A stretch of 64,000 nucleotides of DNA from Riptortus pedestris (lineage: Eukaryota; Arthropoda; Insecta; Hemiptera; Alydidae), in NCBI GenBank assembly GCA_019009955.1, contig CM032229.1, positions 82,283,001-82,347,000 of the forward strand, in the 5' to 3' direction. Positions 11,788-21,450 of this stretch are shown one piece after another; position 1 is the stretch's first letter; every line of letters starts with the position of its first letter. The translations under genes and the position numbers were made by a program. The notes under the pieces are model-generated. The model saw nothing but the letters and a program-made list of their open reading frames with translations. It made no database searches and was not told where the DNA came from.

Positions 11788-12334
11788 TTAGCAGATTTCC
11801 TTTAAGGGAAATCAGCTATTGAAGTTGTACTCATGACGGAATTTTCGAAATTTGTCTTCAAATGTCCATTGATCCTACCTAGTAGATGACGAAAATGAGG
11901 TCCGTTCAAAACTGTATATATATTTGTCTGTTACCGCTCTAGCAGACACAATTTATGTTTGATCGTTACCAAACTCGATATTTAGTCGTTTTATGTAAAA
12001 AGAAAGATAAGTTCGTTAACAGCTGAAATCGGACCAGTGGGAGGGGGCGTTTAGAGGGGAGGATTTTCGAAAATTCGAAATATCTCCGTTACTATACATC
12101 GAATCGAAAAATTGTACAAAATCTATTTTATTGCAAATTAAATTTAATATAAATATTGTTATATACATTTATTCTCTATCTTGAATATTAGCCGAGATAT
12201 TTGCATTTTTATTAAATCTGGGCGGCTAACGGACGAGTGACTTTCCCGCCAAAAGCTAGTTCGACCGTTTCCTTAACTGCTCGGCTCTTGTGAAATTTCT
12301 TTATTATAAAACATCACATGGGACGGACTTTTTT
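11788..12334 (+). mobile_element. Family A copy A4, 3' inverted repeat deleted
   Basis: The 5' palindrome has one change (CTTTAAGGG). The microsatellite is reduced to TATATATAT, and the core and G-run are present. Near the 3' end the sequence jumps from CACATGG straight to GACGGACTTTTTT, so the inverted repeat and hairpin are missing, probably by deletion between short G repeats. Confidence 0.75.
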
Positions 12335-12597
12335 GTTATCAAAATTTTTGCTGGCATTCCACACGACCAGAAGTATAATAGTATTAATGGAATTATAAAC
12401 ATTTTTATTTTTTAAGGAATAACAGGTCTCTTAGATATGTTAATTTGGACACTTAAATATTTAAAATTAATTTTTTTATTTATAAATTATTATTCAATGT
12501 AGTATTGCTAGATTTTATTCATGACATTGTTTAATTACAAACCAATTGTTTTTTTCAACGGACTTTTATTCTTTGAAGTACTTGCAAATACTTAGTG
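12335..12597 (+). repeat. Interspersed repeat C, copy 1
   Basis: About 260 bp beginning GTTATCAAAATTTTTGC and ending near TTCAACGGACTTTTATTC and AAGTACTTGCAAATA. The same sequence occurs inverted at 23452-23712 with many matching blocks. It lies between two family A 3' ends. Class unknown; it may be an alternative 5' half of a related element. Confidence 0.65.
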
Positions 12598-12599
12598 AC

Positions 12600-12657
12600 A
12601 AAACTTCACGTAGGAAATCTGCTCAGTTCACGCAGCCCCTGCGAGACGGACTTTTCT
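12600..12657 (+). mobile_element. Family A 3' end, isolated
   Basis: The inverted repeat GGAAATCTGCTCAG, the hairpin CGCAGCCCCTGCG and GACGGACTTTT directly follow repeat C. Confidence 0.7.
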
Positions 12658-14029
12658 TTCTTGAATGAACTTATTTCATCCTAAATTAAAAGCAGTCATC
12701 TTCATATTCCTAAAAAGTTGGTGGCATTAATAAAAATGATAACTCATTGTAAACATATTTAGCAATCATCCTTTGTTAGTAAATCAATGAAAAGTATTCC
12801 CTAATAGACCGGACGTAATAGGTATGTTCGTGTTTATTTAATTATTATAAAATTAACATCCACTATTTATATCAAAAGATTTGTTTACAGGTCGTCACTC
12901 TATTCTAGCTAGGGAGAGATTGTAGATATTATTTAAACATCCAACACTGAATAAATTCACATTGAGATGACAATAAGTTTCTCAAGCTACAACACATTTC
13001 TAGCCTTACTCCATTTTTATGTCTTCAAATAAATAAAGAACATTATTGAGTTTCTGTTATTAAAGCCAGTCTTAGAATGCGAAAGAAAAGCAATAAGTAG
13101 TAAATGCTTTAAAACAGTAAGCTTCAAGCGTCGAATTGCCAACTCCCCCTGGAAGCTGTCAGACTGCATTTCAAATCCCCTCCACAACTTCTCTGGTTAT
13201 TACATTTTTACTTTGTTCTTCTCAACACTCGAAATCTCCTCGTCTTTCAAGAAAATTTAAGCCCGGCTTTCTTTTAATTCAAGGTACAAACCATTTTCAT
13301 CCCTTTCTGTTGTCTGAGGAAATAGACAGTGGTGGAATGTAGAAATAAATTGTGTCCAGTACTTTTCCATTATGCTTTATTTAAAACAATAACATATCTT
13401 AACGAGTTCATATTTTTGATGTATTGTAATACATTTTGCATACATTCATTGTGTTGTGATATTTGAAACGTTATATGAGCTCCAAAAAATACGATATTTA
13501 ATCTTCTTTACTAAGGAAGGATCAAAAAGGTCATACACCTCCAGTCTTAATACTTCTTTTATTACAGACAAAGTACAATAGGGTCCCTATTGAGCCGACA
13601 TCTCCGGCGAGACTCCCAAATCCAGAGTTCTTTACTAAGGTTCGCGGTAAAATTAACTACAATAAACTTGGAAAACTTTTAAATTCATAAGAAGTATCTA
13701 ATATTCTCAATTAAGAAATTCTTCTATTCGACACTAAATAGTTGTACACATTTGCTTCACTCCAATGATACTGCAATGTTTTGTCAAATTTGGACTTTTT
13801 TATGGGAATATTTATCTGTGATCGTAAGACTTGAAATTAACGGTTGGTTCCAATGTAAATCTTTTGGTTCATTGATCAGATGGTGGATGAAGTTCTACGT
13901 TTTCATTTACAGGCAACATGCAAAATGTAACCAACACAAATTGCATTCATTTTACTAATTAGCTATAACATTCATTAAACTTGTTTGCGTTGACATATGT
14001 CTTAAAATTTCTAATTATTATTATTATAT
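12658..14029. other. No gene; weak repeat fragments
   Basis: AT-rich. A weak SINE body fragment on the minus strand lies at about 12850-12905. A diverged family E fragment lies at about 13507-13625 (minus orientation: a TAATAAAAGAAG block then GACCTTTTTGATCCTTCC), next to the palindromic AATAGGGTCCCTATT. No coding sequence is supported. Confidence 0.45.
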
Positions 14030-14110
14030 ATTAACGTCCACTTTTTGCAACTAATTGGGACGGGTTATCTACAGGTTACCGCCCTTTTCTAGCCAGGGTG
14101 GGACATAGGA
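14030..14110 (-). mobile_element. tRNA-derived SINE, 3' fragment
   Basis: On the + strand: TTAACGTCCACTTTTTGCAA, then GGGACGGGTTATCTACAGG and AGCCAGGGTGGGAC. This is the SINE body in reverse, without the tRNA-like head. Confidence 0.75.
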
Positions 14111-14519
14111 TGTTATTTAAATCTAAGTAATTTTAACAGGATTAGTAAAGATCTATTGATGAGATTGCAATTTATGAAACTACAAATACTTACTTATTAA
14201 AGCAGTCTCCAACAACAACGGTTTAGATAAAAATTCTTCAAAAAAACTAAAACGGTGTAGGACAAAAAAAAGTAACAACGACAAAAACTTTCTAAAGGAC
14301 AGGAAGCTAGCCTAGCTACAAATATATTCAACCAAGATTTTTGAAGGTGAGAAAAATAAATATTACATAAAAGAGTAGCAGAAACATATATCCATATAAT
14401 GCAGTATATTAAGGATAAAAATACAAAACAGCATATTATTTAACAAAATTAATTATCATTTGTCATATTGAGAAATGATAATTTTTCCAATTATTACTCA
14501 GGGGTTGAAGTTAATGTCT

Positions 14520-14839
14520 TGTGGAGGGGCGATGCGAGACGTAAAGAAGAAGTCAAGGCCAGATTTAACTATATCACATATATTAAAACAATAAAATAAA
14601 ATATGAAAAAGTTATTAACAAATAGGTCCATTCACGGCCGCACTTCAGACTCCGGTATTTCCCAGTTTATAAACACGCACTATAACCTAAAACGTGGTTC
14701 ACTATTCGAATGCTGATAGGAGACTCACTAAGTTATAGGGACTTCTCTATAGCAATGTATAGCAACGAGATACTCGCGAACATATGGAAATTATGACTAG
14801 CTGTCAAGGTTATTCATTCGCGAGTACCTCGCCGCTACA
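14520..14839 (-). repeat. 3' LTR of the CsRn1-like element
   Basis: About 320 bp, starting TGTAGCGGCG (minus strand, at 14839) and ending CCCCTCCACA (at 14520), a TG...CA LTR. It begins directly after the pol stop codon. A TATA-like TTTATAAACT lies near the middle. Its last 26 bp match 18855-18880 at 25 positions. Confidence 0.85.
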
Positions 14840-17800
14840 TCACCTCCCCTCAATGACTGCGTCGAGGAAGCGAACAGGAGGCTTAACCAAACGCCCTCGG
14901 TGGGTCACCTGGAATGGCGGAGGCTGGCCATCTTCCTTGGCGGAGTCATTGGAAGGTCTAGCAGAAAATGGTGTTGCTGCCGAGGGTAGAGGCTGGCTGG
15001 AACTGGAGTCGTCTTCCTGGAGCAGGTAAGCTGGTTTCAGCCTGTCAATCGTCACGGTCCTGGGTCCTGAAGGCAACTGGATGTCATAGGTTCTGGAGCA
15101 TCTCTTTAAAACCTTGTAAGGCCCAGTATAAGGCGGGGTGAGTGGGCGCTGTACTGTATCATCCCTCAGGAAAACATGAGAGGATGTCTGTAGGTCGTTG
15201 TGGACAAACGTTTTTGCAGTGGATTGGCGATGAGGTGCTGGTCTCAGTAGCTCCAACTGCTCTCGAAGTCGCTGGACAAACTCTTCGGTGCTGGCTCGCT
15301 GCTTAGTTGTATCCAACAGTTCTCCAGGCAGTCGCAGGGGTTGTCCATAAACCATCTCTGCGGCGCTGGTGATGCTGTCATCGCGGACTGCTGCACGTAG
15401 TCCCAGGGGTAGAAGAGATGTCCAATTGTTGCTGTTGAGCTGGGCTGTGAGAGCTGTTTTCAGCGTGCGATGTCACCTCTCAACACATCCATTAGCTTGC
15501 GGGTGGTATGCAGTTGTCCTACAGCGCTGGAATCCCAACGTCTTGGAGAGCTGGTGGAACAAGTCGGACTCAAACTGTCGCCCTTGATCTGTAGTGATAC
15601 GCGCAGGAACACCGAAACGTGCTATCCAGGACGAACAGAGTGCAGATGCGCAGGTAGCTGCTGAGATGCCCTCAATTGGTTGTGCTTCTGGCCATCTGCT
15701 GAACCTGTCTATCATCGTAAGGCAGTACCGCATACCAGCTGAGCTGGGCAGTGGGCCAATGATGTCCAGGTGAAGATGCTCAAATCTACCTGAAGGTGGG
15801 AAAGTACCAGATGGTGCGACTGTGTGACGGTGCACCTTCGCTTTCTGGCAGGCAATGCAGGCTCTTGACCACTTGGTAATGTCCACATTCTGGTTCGGCC
15901 AGAAATACCGCTTCGCGATGAGTCTGCGTGATGCGCGGGTACCGGGATGACTTAGATTATGAAGAGATTTAAATATGGCAAAACGCATACTTTCGGGCAC
16001 GTACGGACGGACGGAGGTCGTGGACGTTTCGCAGAGGAGGCTACGTGAGATATGCGGGAACTGCATCCACTTGAGCTGGAGACGAGGGTTCTTCAGCAAG
16101 TCAGGTATTGTGTCGTCACCGCTCTGTGCTTCCGCTAGGGCTTCCATCCCATCAGGGCTGCTGATTTCCTCCATTCTTGAAAACGCGTCAGCCACGTCAT
16201 TCTCCGCTCCTGCAACATACTGGATATCAGTGGTAAATTGGCTAATAAAACTTACCCACCGAATCCGCATAGGGGTGGAGGTCTCCGGCTTCTGCTGAAA
16301 TGCGTAAAGAAGTGGTTTGTGGTCAGTCCAAATGGTAAAATGTCGACCTTCTACTTGTGAGCGAAAGTGTCGCACGGCTTGATGAATGGCCAGCAACTCG
16401 CGGTCATAAGTTGAATAGTTCCGCTGTGTCCGAGTCAATGTCCTTGAGAAAAATCCTAGAGGTCGCCAGTTTCCATTTTCCTTCTGCTGTAGAGCTGCTC
16501 CTATAGATGTGCCGGAAGCATCACATACGAGAACTAGCTCCGCTCCTGGAATCGGGTGAGCTATAAGAGCTGCGTTCCTGAGGGCTTCCTTGCAATCTTC
16601 AAATGCCTTGATGGAATCCTCGGTCCAAGAGATGGGAGATTTGTCATTTTTCTTGGCTCCCGTCAAAAAAGTATTCAAGGGTGCTTGAATGGCAGCTGCG
16701 TGGGGAAGGCAACGTCGATAAAAGTTTATCATCCCCAGGAATCGTCGCAGGACCTTGACTGTAGTAGGGTGAGGGTAAGTGGTGATGGCTTCGACTTTCT
16801 CCGGAAGTGCAGTGATGCCTTGAGGAGTGACCTTGTGGCCCAAAAACTCTATTTCCGTCACTGCGAATACACATTTGGAGAGGTTAATTGTCAGACCATG
16901 TTCCTGGAGGCGTCGAAAAACTTCGTCCAGATGTCTCTTGTGCTCTTCCTCGTCGGCTGATCCGATGCAGATGTCGTCAACGAAGGGAAAGGCGAAGTCG
17001 AGACCACGGAGAACGGAATCTAGAAATCTCTGGAAGGTCTGAGCCGCATTTCGTAGGCCGAAACACATCCTTACATACTCGTAGAGACCAAATGGGGTGA
17101 TTACAGCCGTCTTCTGTATGTCTTCCTCCGCTATAGGGATTTGGAAATAGGCCTTCCTGAGATCTAATTTGCTGAAGATCCGCTTCCCATGGAGGTTGAC
17201 ATTGAAATCAGCAATGTTTGGTACAGCATAACGATCGGGTATTGTTTTGGCATTCAGCTGCCTATAATCGCCGCAAGGTCGGATTTCGCCGTTCTTTTTA
17301 GGAACGATATGTAGCGCACTTGACCAAGGGCTACTTGACGGACGGATAATGCCTTCCTCCATCATCTGTTCGAATTCGCGTTTCGCGCCCGCGTACCTTT
17401 CCAGAGGTAACCTTCGCGATTTCGCGGTGACTGGCGCGCCTCTGGTCTCTATGTGATTGACGACGGGAGGAGTCGGCTTCTTAGTAAAAGTGATCGGTGA
17501 CGTGAGGCTAGGGTACTTCTGGAGAAGTTCGGTGTACCATTGGCCTTCCGGGACAGAATATATTGCCGGTGCTAGAACGTTAGCCGGCTTCCCTTTTGTC
17601 GTCAACCCTGTGATCCTGTCGACCAGTTGGCAGCCAGCTAGGTCCACCATCAGCTCGAAATGGTAGAGCAAGTCCGCTCCAATTATGGGTTGCCCTACCT
17701 CCGCGAGGATGAATCGCCACACTATTTTCCGCCGTAAGCTTAAGTTCAATTGTATAAGTTTCTCGCCATAGGTTGGGATGAGGGTGCCGTTCGCCGCATA

Positions 17801-17977
17801 TAAAGAGACTTCGCTGGGCTTAGTTTTCGGTGTTCTTGTCACAGGGTAAACTGAAACAGCAGCTCCTGTGTCCACCAAATATCGGATGCGGGTTTGCCGA
17901 TTATAAATGAAAAGGCGGTGATGGGAGTTATTAGCGACGGGTTCCGCCTCAGCCGTCGCTAAATTTAGTTTTCCTGC
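14840..17977 (-). pseudogene. pol: pol of the CsRn1-like retrotransposon (PR-RT-RH-IN), one nonsense codon
   Basis: The polyprotein frame opens at 17977, in the -1 frame relative to gag, and overlaps gag's end by about 11 nt. Residue numbers here count from a TTG codon at 17878. Protease: VDTGAAVSV at 2-10. Reverse transcriptase: about 150-350, with FVDD at 299-302; an MCFGL box stands where MPFGL is usual. RNase H: D453, E494, D519. Integrase: zinc finger H640, H644, C674, C677; catalytic D705, D764, E800 with the D-35-E spacing. A TGA at 15473-15475 falls two residues after the catalytic Glu, in a motif (VER-x-HRTLK) where most relatives have an aromatic residue. The same frame then continues for about 210 codons, through the integrase C-terminal domain, to the true stop at 14840. 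A single substitution therefore separates this copy from an open pol. There is no frameshift. Confidence 0.9.
14841..14852 (-). promoter_or_regulatory. Polypurine tract for plus-strand priming
   Basis: The minus strand reads TGAGGGGAGGTG immediately before the LTR's TGTAGC. The pol stop codon TGA overlaps it, so coding sequence, tract and LTR are packed without spacer. Confidence 0.75.
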
Positions 17978-18771
17978 TTAGTGGGAACTGGAAATTGCTT
18001 CCATGAGCATGGTGGTCGGCACTTATCTGCTTTATCGCGAAATCGTTCATGATAAAAGCATAACTGCCTATCTCTACTTTTACTCCATCGGCGTAGTGGT
18101 GTGGTTGGTGTCGTATCCCGTTGGCGGGTCTCTAGGGCTGTGATTCGCTCGGTGAGCTTCTCCAGGGCGTCCAGTAGCCGATCTTCTCTGAGAGAGGTGG
18201 AAGGTTTCAATGCTGCCACCTCACAGGCTCTAGGGTCACTAACCTCAGCAATGCGGTCGGCTATGTTACTGAGCTTTGCTAAATCTTGCTGCTCAGTAGT
18301 GGCAAGTGCTATCTGCATGGCGTTGGGCAATCCCTTCAGCCAAATTGATTTAAGCAGCTCGTCCGTTACCACGGTACCTCCGAGTTGCTGGAGTTCGCGC
18401 AAGAAGTGAAATGGTGGGCGGTCTCCTAGTCGTTGATCTTCGAGGAGTTTTCTAATCCGGACATTCTCGGACTCCCCGAAGCTATTCATGATCCTTGTCT
18501 TGAGGGTCCCATATGGATTTTCATCAGGGGGGTTACGGACGAGGTCAATAACATCACGTATAACCTCCCTATCCAGTTGTGAAACCACAAGGTGAAATTT
18601 TTTTAAAGAGTTACGTACATTGTATAACTCGAAAACAGTCTCGCACTGAAGAAAAAATATCTCTGGGTCAGCTTTAAAAAAATTTGGCAGCTGAGACTTA
18701 ATAGTGGCCATAGAAGTTGCTTCAACTAGCTGGGGATTGTGAGCAGGAGTCCCGATCTCATCACCTTCCAT
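17965..18771 (-). CDS. gag: gag of the CsRn1-like retrotransposon
   Basis: A 268-residue Gag protein, expected to form the particle that packages element RNA. The N-terminal two thirds (residues about 25-170) has the capsid-like pattern of retrotransposon Gag: [14 protein letters not shown] near 33-46, then [20 protein letters not shown], then [10 protein letters not shown]. The C-terminus has one zinc knuckle spaced C-x2-H-x9-C-x3-C (CFYH to CRPPC), the form described for the CsRn1 clade. The start ATG at 18771 follows the primer-binding site by about 65 bp with no earlier in-frame ATG. The stop overlaps the pol frame in a stretch containing GGAAAAC, a plausible -1 slippage site that lacks the classic X-XXY-YYZ pattern. 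The frame is intact. The nearby 5' LTR is truncated, so native expression is doubtful. Confidence 0.9.
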   Translation of the reverse strand: MEGDEIGTPAHNPQLVEATSMATIKSQLPNFFKADPEIFFLQCETVFELYNVRNSLKKFHLVVSQLDREVIRDVIDLVRNPPDENPYGTLKTRIMNSFGESENVRIRKLLEDQRLGDRPPFHFLRELQQLGGTVVTDELLKSIWLKGLPNAMQIALATTEQQDLAKLSNIADRIAEVSDPRACEVAALKPSTSLREDRLLDALEKLTERITALETRQRDTTPTTPLRRWSKSRDRQLCFYHERFRDKADKCRPPCSWKQFPVPTKQEN

Positions 18772-18834
18772 TGTAAGTCAAATAAGTCACTGGAGTGTAT
18801 ATTTAAAATGGCGTACTCACGTATAAAGTAGAAA

Positions 18835-18853
18835 ATCACGTCGGGCTTCACCA
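18835..18853 (-). promoter_or_regulatory. Primer-binding site, tRNA-Trp type
   Basis: The minus strand reads TGGTGAAGCCCGACGTGAT, one nucleotide after the LTR's terminal CA. The 3' end of tRNA-Trp predicts TGGTGACCCCGACGTGAT, so the match is close with a small internal change. tRNA-Trp priming is a known trait of CsRn1-clade elements. Confidence 0.75.
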
Positions 18854-18854
18854 A

Positions 18855-18880
18855 TGTGGAGGGGCGATGCGAGGCGTAAA
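18855..18880 (-). repeat. 5' LTR remnant (last 26 bp)
   Basis: TGTGGAGGGGCGATGCGAGG and the next six bases match the end of the 3' LTR. Beyond 18880 all similarity stops, so about 295 bp of this LTR is deleted or replaced. Confidence 0.8.
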
Positions 18881-19211
18881 TGCTCTTCAGGAATGAATGG
18901 CAACATATTTGAGAAGTATTTCCTTTTTTCAACAGATAAACGTCGCTCATCTCTCAAAGAAGCAGAGTTTTCTGTATATCTACCATTGGTTTTCCTTTCT
19001 CTAAAACATTTATCACATTACACATTTCTAATTCTTATTAAGATTTTTTTTAATGGTAATATATATCAGCTCTTTCTGATTCTACAGCCCATAGAATCTA
19101 GGAGTACGAAAGCTTTACTTAAAATACGAAGACTCCGAGAAAGCTATGACCCCTTGATAAAAATGTGTGCACAATTTCTTCAAGCGATCCTTTACTAACC
19201 AGAAAAATGAT
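18881..19211. other. Flank of the retrotransposon; nothing recognised
   Basis: An open frame at 18854-19198 (+) begins inside the LTR remnant and runs through AT-rich DNA. It has no domain and is probably chance. Confidence 0.5.
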
Positions 19212-19396
19212 AAAAAAAGTCCGTCACGCTGGGGCTGCGTAAACTAAGCATATTTCCCTCGTGTAGTTTAACAATAGATAATTGTATTTAATGGTACACA
19301 GTTTTAAAAATTTAATTTGCAATAAGATATATTTTATACTATTTTTCGATCCGACGTTAAGTAACGGAAACCCTCATCTAACCCCCCTCCTATATA
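19212..19396 (-). mobile_element. Family A copy A5, 3' part
   Basis: 3' hairpin, inverted repeat and G-run (CCCCCCTCC on +) are present in minus orientation. The copy stops where a short TA run meets the CTAG end of Helitron B2. Confidence 0.75.
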
Positions 19397-19400
19397 TATA

Positions 19401-20390
19401 CTAGCTCATATACCCGACTTCGCCCGGGAATTGATTTGAGGCTGAATGGTGATGGTATTTTGGTGGGTTTTTTTGTAAGGCTTTATTTTGCACACTATTT
19501 TGACATTTACCCATCCCATTGTTTAGGGTTTATACCCGTTGTTTGCATTTGTTAATAATAAAATTAATTTTTTATGTAAGACTTCACTGTCCTCCATATT
19601 GTCATATTTCCCCTCCCCTGTGCATTATGCATAGATTTCAGCTATTAAAGACAAAATATTAACGTAGATTTCAATTAATTTTTCCCGGTAAGGTACCTGA
19701 TAGTTCAAATTGAAATGAATTGTTGAGCATATCAATATTTCTACGTAAATTATTTGCTTCACACATCGCTCCTGGAGAAATGTATAAAACAAAAGTTACT
19801 CTAAATAACAAAGTAAACAACTTTTGTATGTGCATGTTTGTCGAAAAACAAATAGACAATGAAATATCGCGAATTTTTATTTCAGGCCTCCCTTATAACC
19901 CCCACTCCCGTTCTAACCTAAAAATTTTAATATAGCTTATAATCTTGGAAGAATTAATGCTAATTGACATACCGAGTTTTGTTAAGTTCGGTTCAATCGT
20001 TAGCGCCCAATAAAATAGTCGACTCCGCTTTAGTTCATAGTATCTCGTTTATAATTTGTTTAAAGACAAAAATGAATATCACAAAAGTTACTCTAAATAA
20101 CAAAATAAACAACTTTTGTTATGTTCATATTTGCCCGTCCCTAGAAATGTTGGTATGGCTTATTATAATGAAAACGTTACTACTAATACACATACCGAGT
20201 TTTATTTATTTCGGTTGGGTCTTTGGTCCCAAATAAAATTGTTCACTTCCGCTATAGGTTTTAGCGTATATCTCGTTTATAATTCGGTATACGAAAAAAG
20301 TGTATATAACAAAACTTACTCTAAATAACAAAATAAACAACTTCTGTTATGGTTTTATTTGCGGAAAAACCAATAGGAAACGAAATATAT
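19401..20390 (-). mobile_element. Family B (Helitron-like) copy B2, 5'-truncated
   Basis: Its 3' end on the minus strand reads CCCGGGCGAAGTCGGGTA, then a few bases, then CTAG. Repeated blocks AAGTTACTCTAAATAACAAA lie at about 19795, 20084 and 20311, marking the internal modules. One module is shortened by an internal deletion near 20130. The head (AACCTCTGTC) is missing. It abuts the TA tract of copy A5. Confidence 0.7.
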
Positions 20391-21226
20391 CTGGTGCATA
20401 TTATTGTACAATATTGGAATTAGTCAGTCCCATGCTTTTGTACTTAAAACACGACTAGGTATATGGTCCTGGGCACATAAAACGAACTGGTAAAGTAAAA
20501 CAATTTTCTTGAGGAAAGGGACTTAAAACGTTTGACATTTCCACTCTCCCATTGAGCTGAGGAATGCAAAAACGTACCTGGCTACTTCCTAGTATGTGTG
20601 GGACCTAATAATGGGTAGCGGTGGGGTAGTTGGTGAAGTGTAGAGGAGTTGAGGAAAGTTTAACAGGGATGACGACGACTAGGAGTCGGTAAGGGTGGGG
20701 AGGGGGTTGGAAAAGTTGTTTCCGCCATCCAATTTCGAGGAGAGGAAGACCAAGCCTCTTGCGGTCTGACAAGTTTTCCTAGCTCGGCCCGCAAGCCAAT
20801 CTTCTTCGTCCTTCCAACAGCTGTTTGCTAGCCTTGACATCCCATACCCTGCTCGATCTTTTATGAATGCATCTTCGGGGATTTTATGCAGTCCGACGCT
20901 CGTATACTTGAGCTGAACACTATTGAATGGCGCAGCTTTCACATGGTCGAAATACCAACCGTTTATTTTTGAGGATCTTACACAAATTTAATTTTCACCA
21001 ATATGGAACACGTTATTATGTACAGCGTTGAGGTTAACTTGCATAGTTGTCACTCATCGATCGTAGGGTCATTTGCATAACACCAGAACCTAAAATGAAG
21101 TTTTGGAACGTTTAACCAGCAGACCCAGAGCCACACAAAATACCTAACAACTAGTAGGTACCATGTTTTAAATGTTTAAAAAAAAAATGTAATACTAAAG
21201 TTACAGTTTCCTTGTCTTAGATGGGC
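20391..21226. other. No gene recognised
   Basis: Includes a somewhat GC-richer part (about 20500-20950) with an 87-codon minus-strand open frame at 20679-20942 that matches nothing I know. Without splice or homology support I do not call it. Confidence 0.4.
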
Positions 21227-21450
21227 ACTGGTTGGCCATGTGAGTTAAAGTGTTGGTCGTAATCTCACATGGTAAACCTAGAGTGGCGAGTTCGATTCTC
21301 GCCTGGGTAGTAGGAATTTATTTAGTAACGGAATTCATTAAATAAAATTCTTAGTCCCACTGTGGCTAGGAAAGGGTGGTAACTTGTAGATAACCCCTCC
21401 CAATTAGCTTTAGTTGTAAAAAGTGGACGTTAATAAATAATTTAATTTAG
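21227..21450 (+). mobile_element. tRNA-derived SINE, full length
   Basis: The tRNA-like head holds an A-box-like TGGCCATGTGAGTTAAAG and a clear B box GAGTTCGATTCTC (about 21289), the two internal RNA polymerase III promoter elements. The body follows (GGAATTTATTTAGTAACGG, TAGTCCCACTGTGGCTAGG), then the tail AGTGGACGTTAATAAATAA. About ten further copies or fragments in both orientations occur in the window. This is a retroposon, not a tRNA gene. Confidence 0.85.

Larger units (their letters stand above)
14520..18880 (-). mobile_element. CsRn1-like Ty3/gypsy LTR retrotransposon, nearly complete
   Basis: A 4.36-kb minus-strand element with the order: remnant 5' LTR, primer-binding site, gag, protease-RT-RNase H-integrase, polypurine tract, 3' LTR. 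Two marks point to the CsRn1 clade. The primer-binding site matches tRNA-Trp, and the gag zinc finger has the CHCC spacing Cx2Hx9Cx3C rather than the usual CCHC. The coding part is open apart from one TGA in integrase. The 5' LTR is reduced to its last 26 bp, so the two LTRs cannot be used to date the insertion. There is no env-like frame after pol. Confidence 0.9.

Noticed and set aside
15369..18409. Several + strand frames opposite the gypsy element (for example 15975-16298, 16556-16960, 18101-18409)
   Set aside because: Antisense shadows of gag and pol, with no domains of their own.
20679..20942. 87-codon minus-strand frame in GC-richer DNA
   Set aside because: No similarity I recognise and no splice or promoter context.
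21227..21310. Possible tRNA gene
   Set aside because: A good B box is present, but the acceptor stem and cloverleaf do not close, and the same head recurs with a common body and AT-rich tail, so it is a SINE.
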